Shown here: piece after piece, positions 1 through 8,722 of the stretch | Numbering within the stretch: the first letter of the stretch is position 1 | How the letters are laid out: the number at the start of each line of letters is the position of its first letter | Source: Bacteroidales bacterium | GTDB lineage: Bacteria; Bacteroidota; Bacteroidia; Bacteroidales; JAFGHD01 | Assembly: GCA_016927695.1 (NCBI GenBank) | Contig: JAFGME010000037.1 | Coordinates: 1 to 63,643, forward strand | Direction: 5' to 3' | Length of the DNA stretch: 63,643 nucleotides | Program-made: the position numbers and the translations under genes | Notes under the pieces: model-generated | What the model was told of the DNA's origin: nothing | The model's database searches: none | The model's input: only the letters and a program-made list of their open reading frames with translations

Positions 1-344
1 CCTCCGAACGACATTTTCCCTATTCCTATCGCAACTATCGCCCCGATGAGCAAAATCCACCACGGAAGGTTCGACGGCACATTAAAGGCAAGCAAAACAC
101 CGGTGACCAGGGCAGACCCATCGGTGATGGTGACTTCCGTTTTCATCAGGTACCTCTGTATGACGTACTCAACAGCCAGACAGGAAACCACGGAAATGGC
201 GATCACCCTGAAAGCATCCAGTCCGAAAAAATAAACGGAGATCAAAGCGGCAGGCACCATCGCATAAACAACACCGTACATTATTTTTTTGGTACTGTTG
301 CCGGTATGCACATGCGGAGACCCTGATATCGTCAATACATTCAT
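1..344 (-). CDS. rnfD: Rnf electron transport complex subunit RnfD (5' part, truncated by window edge)
   Basis: RnfD is an integral membrane subunit of the Rnf ferredoxin:NAD+ oxidoreductase, which couples electron flow to ion translocation at the inner membrane. The frame begins with ATG at 344 and stays open to base 1, giving 114 residues with no stop. Visible are the N-terminal SPHVH segment, a MYGVVYAMVPA membrane segment and the family motif DGSALVTGVLLAFNVP near residue 75, followed by a further hydrophobic stretch. The covalent-flavin threonine site lies in the missing part. It starts 50 bases after rnfC on the same strand, so the order rnfB-rnfC-rnfD matches standard Rnf operons, and the remaining subunits are expected beyond base 1. 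The identification is firm; only completeness is limited. Confidence 0.9.
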   Translation of the reverse strand, partial: MNVLTISGSPHVHTGNSTKKIMYGVVYAMVPAALISVYFFGLDAFRVIAISVVSCLAVEYVIQRYLMKTEVTITDGSALVTGVLLAFNVPSNLPWWILLIGAIVAIGIGKMSFG

Positions 345-394
345 CTTGTTACAGTTACAGTTTAATATATTTCAACCCTGACATTTTTACTGAT

Positions 395-1729
395 CTATTT
401 CTTTGCACGGTTCCGGATCATCAGACCGACACGGCTTTTACCGACCCTGATATAATCCAGGAGCGGCCTGCCAGCCGGGCAGGTATAATGACATGATCCG
501 CATTCAATGCAATCCATTACCCTTTCCTTTTCGGCCCGTTCAAAATCTTCCACCAGCACGAGTTTTTCTATCAGCCAGGGCTCAAGGCCCATCGGGCAGG
601 CGGTGATGCATTTGGCGCAACGGATGCAGTTCATGGGTTCTTCCCTGAGGCTTTCGGCCTGCGGCATGATCAGGATTCCGGAAGTACCTTTTATTACGGG
701 AACTTCCAGGCCGGTCATCGCCTTGCCCATCATGGGCCCTCCGCCGATGATCTTGCCGGTGTCGCCGGGCAACCCTCCTGAAGCTTCAATGAGCGCTGAA
801 ACGGGTGTACCGATGCGGACAAGGAAATTGGAAGGTTTCTTCACCGATTTCCCGGTGAGTGTGACCACCCTTTCAAATAAAGGCTTGTTTTTCTGAACCG
901 CTTCATAAACCGCAAAGGCTGTACCCGCATTGTTCACCACGGCGCCCACCTCAATGGGAAGTTTGCCCGAGGGCACTTCACGGCCCGTCATGGCTTTGAT
1001 GAGCTGCTTTTCAGCGCCCTGCGGGTACTTCACCCTGAGGGCCTGCACCTCTATTCCCTCGTATTTACCGGCAAGTCCGCTGAGGTATTCAATGGCATCC
1101 GGTTTATTGTTCTCAATGCCGATGAATGCCCTGTTCACGCCCAGGCCTTTCATCAGGATTTTGGCGCCGATCATGATCTGCTCGCCCTTTTCCATCATCA
1201 GCCTGTGGTCGGAGGTCAGATAAGGTTCACATTCAACGCCGTTGATGATCAGCACTTCAGCCTTCTTACCGTCGGGCACCATGAGTTTTACATGCGACGG
1301 GAAAGTAGCCCCGCCTAACCCTACGATGCCCATCTCGCTGATCTTTGCTATGATCTCTTTTTGGGAGAGGGAAAAATCGCGGACGATGGCTTCACTCCTG
1401 TCAATGCTTTCGAGCCATTCGTCGCCCTCCACATCGATCACAACAGTTGGCCTTTTATAACCGCCCGTATCGGCAATTTCATCTATCCTGGCTACTTTGC
1501 CCGACACTGACGAGTGTATGTTTGCGGAGATGAAAGCTTCACCTTTGGCAATGAGCTGCCCGGTTTTCACCGTATCGCCTTTGGCAACCACGGCTTTTGC
1601 CGGAGCGCCCAAATGCTGGGACAGAGGTATAAAAACCTTTGGCGGTATGGCAAGAACCTCGATTTCCTGTTTTTCCGATATCTTGTTCTCGGGGGGATGA
1701 ATCCCGCCCATTCTGAAGGTCTTTAACAT
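395..1729 (-). CDS. rnfC: Rnf electron transport complex subunit RnfC
   Basis: RnfC is the peripheral subunit that exchanges electrons with NAD(H) and carries FMN and two [4Fe-4S] clusters. The 444-residue product opens with the family signature FRMGGIHPPENK and a lipoyl-like barrel-sandwich segment (residues about 35-90). A glycine-rich nucleotide/flavin region follows (GIVGLGGATFPSHVK near residue 135, then INGVECEPYLTSDHRLM). Two ferredoxin motifs lie at the C-terminus, CIRCAKCITACP (about 368-379) and CIECGSCHYTCP (about 407-418). Length is normal for Bacteroidota RnfC, which lack the long alanine-rich tail of enterobacterial forms. It lies 15 bases downstream of rnfB on the same strand. 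Confidence 0.96.
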   Translation of the reverse strand: MLKTFRMGGIHPPENKISEKQEIEVLAIPPKVFIPLSQHLGAPAKAVVAKGDTVKTGQLIAKGEAFISANIHSSVSGKVARIDEIADTGGYKRPTVVIDVEGDEWLESIDRSEAIVRDFSLSQKEIIAKISEMGIVGLGGATFPSHVKLMVPDGKKAEVLIINGVECEPYLTSDHRLMMEKGEQIMIGAKILMKGLGVNRAFIGIENNKPDAIEYLSGLAGKYEGIEVQALRVKYPQGAEKQLIKAMTGREVPSGKLPIEVGAVVNNAGTAFAVYEAVQKNKPLFERVVTLTGKSVKKPSNFLVRIGTPVSALIEASGGLPGDTGKIIGGGPMMGKAMTGLEVPVIKGTSGILIMPQAESLREEPMNCIRCAKCITACPMGLEPWLIEKLVLVEDFERAEKERVMDCIECGSCHYTCPAGRPLLDYIRVGKSRVGLMIRNRAKK

Positions 1730-1744
1730 TCCCGGAGTATTTTT

Positions 1745-2701
1745 TTATTCTTTAATATTCTGATTGTCTTTCTGTTTACTTTCCGTTTCCGGCACAGGGG
1801 CTTCCGGAGGTTTGGCAGCAGCGGTATCTTTTTCAGCGGATTTTTCATCCCCGGTTTCTTCTGTGGCTTTCCTTGGCGGGAAATTCAGCTCATGGATGGC
1901 CTCCGTCGGGCACACAACCACACATTTGCGACACAGTTTGCATTTTTCAGCATCGATATAGGCCAGGTTATTCTCAAGGGTGATGGCATCGAAAGGACAC
2001 ACTTTTACGCATTTACCGCAGCCGATGCATGCCACCGAGCAGTTTTTCCGGGCAATACCGCCTTTTTCTTCATTCACACAGCAGACATAAATCCTTCTGT
2101 CCTTTTTACCTTTGGGCCTCAGTTCAATGATGTCCCTGGGGCAGGCCTCCACGCAGGCTCCGCAGGCCACGCACTTGTCGTTCACGACGGGAAGTCCGGT
2201 TTCAGGATCCATGTGTATGGCATCGAAAAGGCAGGCTCTTACACAGTCGCCCAATCCGAGGCAACCGTGGGGGCAGCCGCTCTCTCCCGAAAAAAGGCTG
2301 TGCGCAAAATAACAGGTGGTGGCGCCTTCAAACCTGACTTTTTGCGGGGCGTTGGCCTTTGATCCGTTGCACCTTACCACCGCAATCTTCGGGTCCACGG
2401 CGTTTGCTTCCAGACCTAACACCGCTGCCACCTGGGCCATAACATCATTGCCTCCCACAGGGCAGTTCAGCCCTTCAATACTTTTCTTCTCATGGCCCTG
2501 CTTCACGATGGCTTCAGCAAAAGCGCGGCAGCCTGCAAATCCGCAACCTCCGCAATTGGCGCCCGGCAATGTCTTCTCCACTTCATCAATCTTCGGATCC
2601 TCAAAAACCTTAAACTTACGAGCCACGAAATAGAGGATAATGGCAGCGGCAGAACCCAGTGCAGCCAGGGATACGACAGAGTAAACAACTACATCATTCA
2701 C
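1745..2701 (-). CDS. rnfB: Rnf electron transport complex subunit RnfB
   Basis: RnfB is the membrane-anchored iron-sulfur subunit that receives electrons from ferredoxin. The 318-residue product has an N-terminal transmembrane helix (about residues 5-27), then the RnfB Fe-S domain [14 protein letters not shown] (about 45-58). Four ferredoxin-type cysteine motifs follow: [35 protein letters not shown] and [12 protein letters not shown]. That is a long, cluster-rich form compared with two-cluster proteobacterial RnfB. The last 40 residues are a charged Glu/Lys/Pro tail without predicted structure. The start codon is GTG at 2701; the nearby ATGs are out of frame. It is the first gene of the operon and has a good -7 element about 40 bases upstream. 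Confidence 0.95.
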   Translation of the reverse strand: MNDVVVYSVVSLAALGSAAAIILYFVARKFKVFEDPKIDEVEKTLPGANCGGCGFAGCRAFAEAIVKQGHEKKSIEGLNCPVGGNDVMAQVAAVLGLEANAVDPKIAVVRCNGSKANAPQKVRFEGATTCYFAHSLFSGESGCPHGCLGLGDCVRACLFDAIHMDPETGLPVVNDKCVACGACVEACPRDIIELRPKGKKDRRIYVCCVNEEKGGIARKNCSVACIGCGKCVKVCPFDAITLENNLAYIDAEKCKLCRKCVVVCPTEAIHELNFPPRKATEETGDEKSAEKDTAAAKPPEAPVPETESKQKDNQNIKE

Positions 2702-2739
2702 TTTGATATTCTGTTTTAATGTTATTTGAATAACGGAGG

Positions 2740-2747
2740 CAAATGTA
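2740..2747 (-). promoter_or_regulatory. Candidate Bacteroidota -7 element for the rnf operon
   Basis: The minus strand reads TACATTTG, an exact match to the Bacteroidota TANNTTTG element, 38 bases before the rnfB GTG. Transcription would start near 2733. No clean TTTG -33 box sits at the expected distance. The 298 bases between kdsC-like and rnfB contain no other recognisable feature apart from the hairpin at 2956-2998. Confidence 0.4.
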
Positions 2748-2955
2748 AAAACAAATCAGAAAGTTGAAAATGTTTTGATAAGAAAAAATGGAGCCCGAAA
2801 ACAGTTTGTAATCGTTCTAAATACAAGGGATGGAATTCATAAACCGGAAGCCGGTATCCGGAATGGGACACATGTAGCAGGAGATTTGCCACCAGGCTGA
2901 TATTCTTTATTAAGTCTGTATTAAAATCGATTTTCCGAACCTGACATGATGAATG

Positions 2956-2998
2956 GACAATGAATTGTTTTTTGTGAACTTTAGTTTACCATTGTCAG
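2956..2998 (-). terminator. Possible hairpin downstream of the nonulosonic-acid operon
   Basis: Just after the stop of the KdsC-like gene, the minus strand can fold with outer arms TGACAATG / CATTGTC and an inner hairpin GTAAACT-aa-AGTTCAC (one mismatch). There is no clear run of T after it, so it is only a weak terminator candidate. Confidence 0.2.
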
Positions 2999-2999
2999 C

Positions 3000-4554
<1,555 letters not shown>

Positions 4555-4558
<4 letters not shown>

Positions 4559-5328
4559 TTGGAATTCTTTAAAATCTGATCATTCATTTGCAATTTAACA
4601 TCAGGGTTATTCATGATGTATTGCAATATATCCTTGGTTGAAAAGGCAGGATTTATCTCAAAAAGCGCTTTGTACATTTCCCGGGCCAGGCCAAAATCTG
4701 TTTCTGTGTCAACTGTAAGCCTTATGTCCTTTTTAGTGAAAAATGGATCAGGTGCATTTATCTTCTGTATACTGAACAAATCAGGATGTGTATAAATATA
4801 ATTGGTTACATGTTCCCTGTACACAGGTTTATCAGTTAGGTCCTGAATTTTTTTCAAAGCCGATGTACTCACTACTTCACCCCAAAAACCAAGATGGGAT
4901 TTGATTGATGGCAGATCGCCGTCAAGATAATAAGCGGTATAATCATGCAAATCTCCTTCATGGTAATCTAACAACTTCATAGTGCCTACTGCATCAAAAA
5001 ACGGATTATCAGCACAGATCCTTACAATTTGATCCAAACCATAAAAATCTGCGGCATCAATAAAGCGATGCAGAACATCAGACTCAGACCCCTTGAACCC
5101 TTCAATTTTATATTTATCAGCATATCTGAGGACTTCCAGATCGATCAATCTGGTTGTTGTGGCGAGAATTATTTTAATGCTGTTCTTTACCTGCGATGTA
5201 ATACTTGACATAAGGATATCCAGTATTGAATCATTTTTATAGAAGGGTAACAGAAGTTTCCTCGGAAACCTTGAAGAAGCTGCCCTCGCCTGAATAATTA
5301 TTCCCGTATTTTTTGCTTTCTCTGACAA
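4555..5328 (-). CDS. SpsF-type cytidylyltransferase (CMP-nonulosonate synthetase-like)
   Basis: This 257-residue protein resembles the SpsF/COG1861 branch of the CMP-sugar-acid cytidylyltransferases. The N-terminal nucleotide-binding stretch GIIIQARAASSRFPRKLL (residues 9-26) matches the family IIQAR.xSxRxPxK signature. A central RICADNPFFDA (about 102-112) corresponds to the NP(F/L)xD metal region, and the C-terminal half carries LTVDTETDFGLAREMY (about 205-220). No ATG exists between the upstream in-frame stop and the conserved N-terminus, so a TTG at 5328 is the likely start. It is the first gene of the three-gene operon and probably activates the product of the next two genes with CMP. 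The FG-GAP gene lies divergently, and its promoter overlaps this 5' end. Confidence 0.8.
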
Positions 5329-5387
5329 TTGATGAACCGGATAAAAAACAAATTTAAAACTTTAATAAACGATATCAATTTTTTTTG

Positions 5388-5395
5388 TATATTTG
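5388..5395 (+). promoter_or_regulatory. Candidate -7 element for the FG-GAP protein gene
   Basis: TATATTTG is an exact TANNTTTG match. Transcription would start near 5402, twenty bases before the ATG at 5422. This argues against upstream in-frame starts (a TTG at 5329 and an ATG at 5332). Confidence 0.45.
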
Positions 5396-5421
5396 TTACG
5401 GGAGCCAAAAATGAAATTATT

Positions 5422-7425
5422 ATGAACGCAATGCATTCATTCATATTTTTTTTCACTTTAATTTTTAGTGTTAATAATGCGATTGCACAATTTGACACAG
5501 TTGTATCTTTTCAAAAAATCTCTGAGACAAGCGGCAATTTTACCGGCCAGCTCAGCAATGAAGATCACTTTTCAAGAGTTGCCAGTATTGGTGATTTGGA
5601 TGATGATGGAATTCCGGACATTGCAGTGGGTGCATTCGCAGATGATGATGGAGGCATCGATAGAGGTGCTGTGTGGATTCTTTTTCTAAACAGCAATGGA
5701 ACCGTGAAGAATCATCAGAAAATCAGTTCCACGGAGGGAAATTTCACCGGAATTCTGGATGACCAGGATTTTTTTGGGAATTCAGTTGCTGGGATTGGCG
5801 ATCTTGACAATGATAATGTTGAAGATATTGCTATTGGAGCATCCTTCGATGATGATGGTGGTTACAACACAGGAGCAGTTTGGATATTATTTTTAAACTC
5901 CAACGGCACAGTAAAAAACTATCAGAAAATCAGCAACTTTGAAGGGTATTTCAACGGGTATCTTGATGTAAATGATTGGTTTGGCCTCTGGGTCTCAAAC
6001 ATAGGTGATTTTGATAACGATGGAGTTGCTGATATTGCTGTTGGTGCAACCGGGGATTCTGATGGCGGAGGTGAAAACACAGGCGCTCTGTGGATTCTGT
6101 TTCTGAATTCTAATGGAAGTGTAAAAAGCAGCCAAAAAATCAATAAGTATTTCGGAGGTTTTACAGGCAATCTTGACCCTGGTGACAGGTTCGGCAGAAG
6201 CTGTACCTGCTTGGGTGACCTTGATGGAGATAATATAAAGGATCTGGCGGTTGCTGCCCACTTTGATGATGACGGGGGAACTGACAGAGGAGCAGTCTGG
6301 GTGCTTTTCATGAATCCTGATGGAACAGTAAAAAGTCATCAAAAGATAAGCAATACTCAGGGAAACTTCTACGGAGTATTGGATGATAATGACCAGTTTG
6401 GAATCTGTTCCACCCTGTTGGGCGATATTGATGGAGATGGAGTTGTTGATGTTATGGTCAGCAATCAGTTTGACGACGATGGTGGTTATAACCGAGGGGC
6501 TGCCTGGTGCCTGTTCTTAAACACGAACGGCACAGTAAAGGGATTTCAGAAAATAAGCGATACAGAGGGTAATTTTAATGCCAACCTTGAAAATGAAGAT
6601 TGTTTTGGTGCAACCTCAAAACTGATCGGAGATATAAATAACGATAACAAACTTGAAATAGCTATTGCTGCAGCTTATGATGATGATGGCGGCAGCAACA
6701 AAGGTGGTGTATATATCGTTTCGATCGAATCATTCTTTTCTCCCAATATCACGGTCGATGTAAAAGTATACCTTGAGGGACCTTATAATGGAACGATTAT
6801 GATGCCTGTGTTAAACTTTCTCGGATTTCTTCCTCTTAGCCATCCTTATAATACTCCTCCCTGGAACTACAACGGGACCGAGAGCGTTGCGTCCATACCT
6901 TCCTATAATATTGTGGACTGGATACTGCTTGAGATCAGGGAATCGACGGGAAGTGCTGTCACGGCTACTACCGATTCCATTCTGTTCAGAAGGGCTGGAT
7001 TCCTTACTTCACAAGGTCAAATTCGCGATATTGATGGAACAGGTCTCATTTCATCCGGTCAGGAAGCAGCAGGCAACCTGTATGCAGTGGTTCACCACAG
7101 AAACCACCTTGCTGTTATGTCGGCCTTTCCAATGAATGGATACAACGGTATTTATACATATGATTTTTCTTCCGGTGTCACCCAGGCTTTAGGGAACTCA
7201 AGCGCTCATAAAAATCTGGGCGGAGGTGTTTATGGTATGTTCGGCGGTGATGGCGATGGAGATGGACAAACGCAAAACCCGGATAAAATAGAAGTCTGGA
7301 ACATTCAATCCGGATTGGAAGGATATTTGGGTGGCGACTTCGACATGGACGGGCAGGTAAAGAACCAGGATAAGATCGAAGTGTGGCAGATGAATGTGGG
7401 GAGGGGATCACAGATCGTTCAGTGA
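5422..7425 (+). CDS. Secreted FG-GAP beta-propeller protein with C-terminal LEGP/dockerin-like module
   Basis: The 667-residue product has a signal peptide (start MNAMHSFIFFF, ending NNAIAQ about residue 23). Six tandem units of about 67 residues follow, each with QKIS, GDLDxDGxxDIAVGA and DDDGG...GAVWILFLN. These are FG-GAP/integrin-alpha-type propeller blades with calcium-binding DxDxDG loops. From about 6748 the protein changes to a module beginning VDVKVYLEGPYNG and ending in two calcium loops, GDGDGDGQTQNPDKIEVW and GDFDMDGQVKNQDKIEVW, close to the C-terminus. The same module occurs in three other proteins of this window. No classical T9SS sorting domain is present. Function is probably extracellular binding or adhesion; the ligand is unknown. 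The start is chosen from the signal peptide and the promoter at 5388. Confidence 0.85.
   Translation: MNAMHSFIFFFTLIFSVNNAIAQFDTVVSFQKISETSGNFTGQLSNEDHFSRVASIGDLDDDGIPDIAVGAFADDDGGIDRGAVWILFLNSNGTVKNHQKISSTEGNFTGILDDQDFFGNSVAGIGDLDNDNVEDIAIGASFDDDGGYNTGAVWILFLNSNGTVKNYQKISNFEGYFNGYLDVNDWFGLWVSNIGDFDNDGVADIAVGATGDSDGGGENTGALWILFLNSNGSVKSSQKINKYFGGFTGNLDPGDRFGRSCTCLGDLDGDNIKDLAVAAHFDDDGGTDRGAVWVLFMNPDGTVKSHQKISNTQGNFYGVLDDNDQFGICSTLLGDIDGDGVVDVMVSNQFDDDGGYNRGAAWCLFLNTNGTVKGFQKISDTEGNFNANLENEDCFGATSKLIGDINNDNKLEIAIAAAYDDDGGSNKGGVYIVSIESFFSPNITVDVKVYLEGPYNGTIMMPVLNFLGFLPLSHPYNTPPWNYNGTESVASIPSYNIVDWILLEIRESTGSAVTATTDSILFRRAGFLTSQGQIRDIDGTGLISSGQEAAGNLYAVVHHRNHLAVMSAFPMNGYNGIYTYDFSSGVTQALGNSSAHKNLGGGVYGMFGGDGDGDGQTQNPDKIEVWNIQSGLEGYLGGDFDMDGQVKNQDKIEVWQMNVGRGSQIVQ
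5509..6730 (+). repeat. Six tandem FG-GAP repeats
   Basis: Six consecutive coding repeats begin QKISETSG, QKISSTEG, QKISNFEG, QKINKYFG, QKISNTQG and QKISDTEG. Each runs through a GDxDxDG loop, a DDDGG turn and GAVWILF. They are similar but not identical at DNA level, consistent with older internal duplication. Six blades plus flanking strands would make a six- or seven-bladed propeller. Confidence 0.8.
6748..7422 (+). other. LEGP module, copy A (C-terminal position)
   Basis: This is the shared module of about 225 residues. It runs VKVYLEGPY, PWNYNGTESV, VDWILLEIRE, HHRNHLAVMSAFP, then HKNLGGGVYGMFGGDGDGDG, a second loop GDFDMDGQVKNQDK and the terminus GRGSQIVQ. The other copies are at 10612-11284, 16687-17360 and 47048-47730. 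It has two dockerin-like D-x-[DN]-x-[DN]-G loops, each followed five to six residues later by a conserved Trp. Confidence 0.8.
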
Positions 7426-7438
7426 GGGTTCAACGTGT

Positions 7439-7468
7439 ACTCAGAGCGCTGAGCAGTGATAATATCAC
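7439..7468 (+). terminator. Two small hairpins after the FG-GAP gene
   Basis: CTCAG-agcg-CTGAG is followed directly by GTGAT-aat-ATCAC, starting 14 bases after the stop codon. No T-run follows, so function as a terminator is uncertain. Confidence 0.25.
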
Positions 7469-7486
7469 CCCATATTGACCCACCCA

Positions 7487-7570
7487 TTACCGGAATCTGA
7501 AACATATTTTAGTACAACCCGTAACAGGGCTCCATGTACTTCCAGTCCATTCAATTTTTGTTGTGGCCAT
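7487..7570 (-). pseudogene. N-terminal remnant of a DUF5131 (phage Gp37/Gp68 family) gene
   Basis: On the minus strand an ATG at 7570 opens a 27-codon frame reading MATTKIEWTGSTWSPVTGCTK before running off-family into a TAA at 7487. The first 21 residues match the characteristic N-terminus of DUF5131/Gp37-Gp68 proteins (TKIEWTDxTWNPVTGCTK). The family continues with a cysteine motif (SPGCxxCYA) that is absent here. Full-length members are about 230-300 residues, so this is a truncated relic. Such genes travel with phages and mobile elements, often beside a three-Cys-motif partner gene. The match is from memory of the family; a database search would settle it. Confidence 0.65.
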
Positions 7571-7572
7571 GA

Positions 7573-7626
7573 TTAATTATTATTGTGAAATTTATCCTCC
7601 TCCCATTTTTTGGGATTATACTGCAT
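7573..7626 (-). other. 17-codon frame between two gene remnants
   Basis: An ATG at 7626 opens MQYNPKKWEEDKFHNNN and stops at 7573, just before the DUF5131 remnant. It could be the fused start and end of deleted genes or chance. I do not recognise it. Confidence 0.15.
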
Positions 7627-7632
7627 TTATTA

Positions 7633-7808
7633 TTATTTTTTAAATTCAAATTCTTCACTCAATATGGCTGCCGGTAAAGCTTCAATGGCTTCGGGTAGCT
7701 GCTGATACTCATGTGTCGTCGCAGGCCTGATAAAACAATCATTCAGGCTTTGCTGCGAAAAATCAATAATAATGGGCTGATTACTCCGTATTGCGGACTT
7801 CCCCCTGT
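7633..7808 (-). pseudogene. C-terminal remnant of an unrecognised protein
   Basis: The minus strand holds an open frame of about 58 codons, without a usable start, that ends LPEAIEALPAAILSEEFEFKK-stop at 7633. Its acidic helical end and good codon use look like the true C-terminus of a protein. It overlaps, in another frame, the reverse transcriptase fragment at 7764-7905. This suggests a deletion joined the middle of a reverse transcriptase gene to the 3' end of an unrelated gene. I cannot name the family. Confidence 0.4.
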
Positions 7809-7905
7809 CCTTTTCCTATCCTCGCCTTCTTTTGTCCGGACAGGAGCTTTCAACCATCGTTCACAATAAATCAGTTTGTGACGCTTGTTAGTGTATTTGC
7901 CCAAA
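7764..7905 (-). pseudogene. Internal fragment of a group II intron-type reverse transcriptase
   Basis: The minus strand encodes KRHKLIYCERWLKAPV and, after a short linker, PQYGVISPLLLIF. This corresponds to the retroviral-type RT region that reads Y(C/I)ERWLKAPVQ...TPQGGVISPLLANLFLH in group II intron proteins. The first Gly of PQGG has become Tyr. Homology ends after SPLL, where the frame runs to a stop and the sequence becomes the unrelated fragment at 7633-7808. N-terminal RT motifs and the YADD box are absent. It is a dead relic, probably from an old retroelement insertion. Confidence 0.65.
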
Positions 7906-8068
7906 TGCGGATCATGTGGCCATGATCGATGTGGTCAGAACAAAATGCAGAAATTTTATACCCTGTAAGTTTAACTGCAATATGTTAATATTCCGTTGTG
8001 GCGAAAGCAGAAGATTATTACACTCTGACGGCTATTGTTCTAACATGTATAATAACAGGAAAGCCATA

Positions 8069-8293
8069 AAACCTTATTTTATTTCCCCAACCTTAGTAAC
8101 AGGGAGAATCCAAAAATTCCCACGACCTTATTACCTTATTATTGTCAAAATAAACATCGAACGCAACAACCTTCGAAGAAGAATACAGTGATTTTCTTCA
8201 TGAATATCAAAAAACACTGAAACCTAAAATAAGGGAATAAGGTTTTAATCCTTACGATTACCTATTCTACTAAGGTTGAAAAATAATAAGGTT
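8069..8293. repeat. Imperfect inverted repeat, arms 8069-8104 and 8261-8293
   Basis: The left arm contains AACCTTATTTTATTTCCCC and CAACCTTAGTAACAGGG. The right arm is close to its reverse complement (CCTATTCTACTAAGGTTG, then AAATAATAAGGTTT). Further copies of AATAAGGTT / AACCTTATT lie between the arms. The roughly 155-base interior is AT-rich with no coding frame I accept. It could be the ends of a small non-autonomous mobile element. Confidence 0.45.
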
Positions 8294-8517
8294 TTTAAAA
8301 TTTTACTGCCAATAAGATAAATACCGGCATCTCATTGTAAACAAACATGAGTGTCCGTAAAGGCAAAATCAGGTATCTCTCTGGTGACATGATTGGAATC
8401 TCCTGGTGGTTGAAAATTTTTGGCAGATACTGCCGGTTCAACAAAATGCATGGTTTTATTCCGTTTGTTGTATAATTCCTGGCGTACTTGTATTCCCTGC
8501 TAAAATCTTTCGTTCAC

Positions 8518-8562
8518 CCTGTTAAATCCACTTTGTGGAAGGCTGCGCCATATTTAACAGGG
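8518..8562. repeat. Nested palindrome with cloverleaf-like folding
   Basis: The perfect 11-base outer arms CCCTGTTAAAT (8518-8528) and ATTTAACAGGG (8552-8562) enclose two smaller hairpins, TCCAC-ttt-GTGGA and GGC-tgc-GCC. The result is a compact three-way junction. It is not a tRNA by length or loops. Repeats of this sort are often dispersed (REP-like) elements. Confidence 0.55.
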
Positions 8563-8650
8563 TAAATTGAAAAATCTCAAGTAAAAGATCGCAGCAGGCT
8601 TTATTTACCGTTAAATCATAATGCAAACCCATTATCCGATAAAAACTTCG

Positions 8651-8669
8651 ATCCCGCCTCTGGCGGGAT
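8651..8669 (-). terminator. Probable intrinsic terminator of the 878-residue FISUMP gene
   Basis: The minus strand forms ATCCCGCC-aga-GGCGGGAT, an eight-base GC-rich stem, followed by CGAAG and five T. It lies about 55 bases after the stop of the gene at 8723-11359. A weaker hairpin (ACCCT...AGGGT, 8675-8696) lies between stop and terminator. Confidence 0.5.
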
Positions 8670-8722
8670 ACCCCACCCTTCGGCTTCGCTCAGGGTAAAA
8701 ATTGTCAAATAGACAAAGCGTC

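Larger units (their letters stand above)
7809..8722. other. Gene-free stretch
   Basis: Apart from the RT fragment reaching to 7905 and the inverted repeats and hairpins listed separately, I find no supportable gene in this AT-rich stretch. Two short frames (8348-8475 on plus, and a 39-codon frame on minus across 8330-8450) resemble nothing I know. Confidence 0.5.

Noticed and set aside
5329..5421. Longer start for the FG-GAP gene (TTG at 5329 or ATG at 5332)
   Set aside because: It would place the promoter inside the gene and the signal peptide inside the protein.
7916..8191. Possible 91-residue gene on the plus strand (starts MAMIDVVRTKC)
   Set aside because: Low-complexity, poor composition, no family likeness, and it overlaps decayed and repeat sequence.
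8348..8475. Possible 42-residue protein starting MSVRKGKIRYL
   Set aside because: No promoter, no family likeness and no conserved neighbours; a chance frame cannot be excluded.
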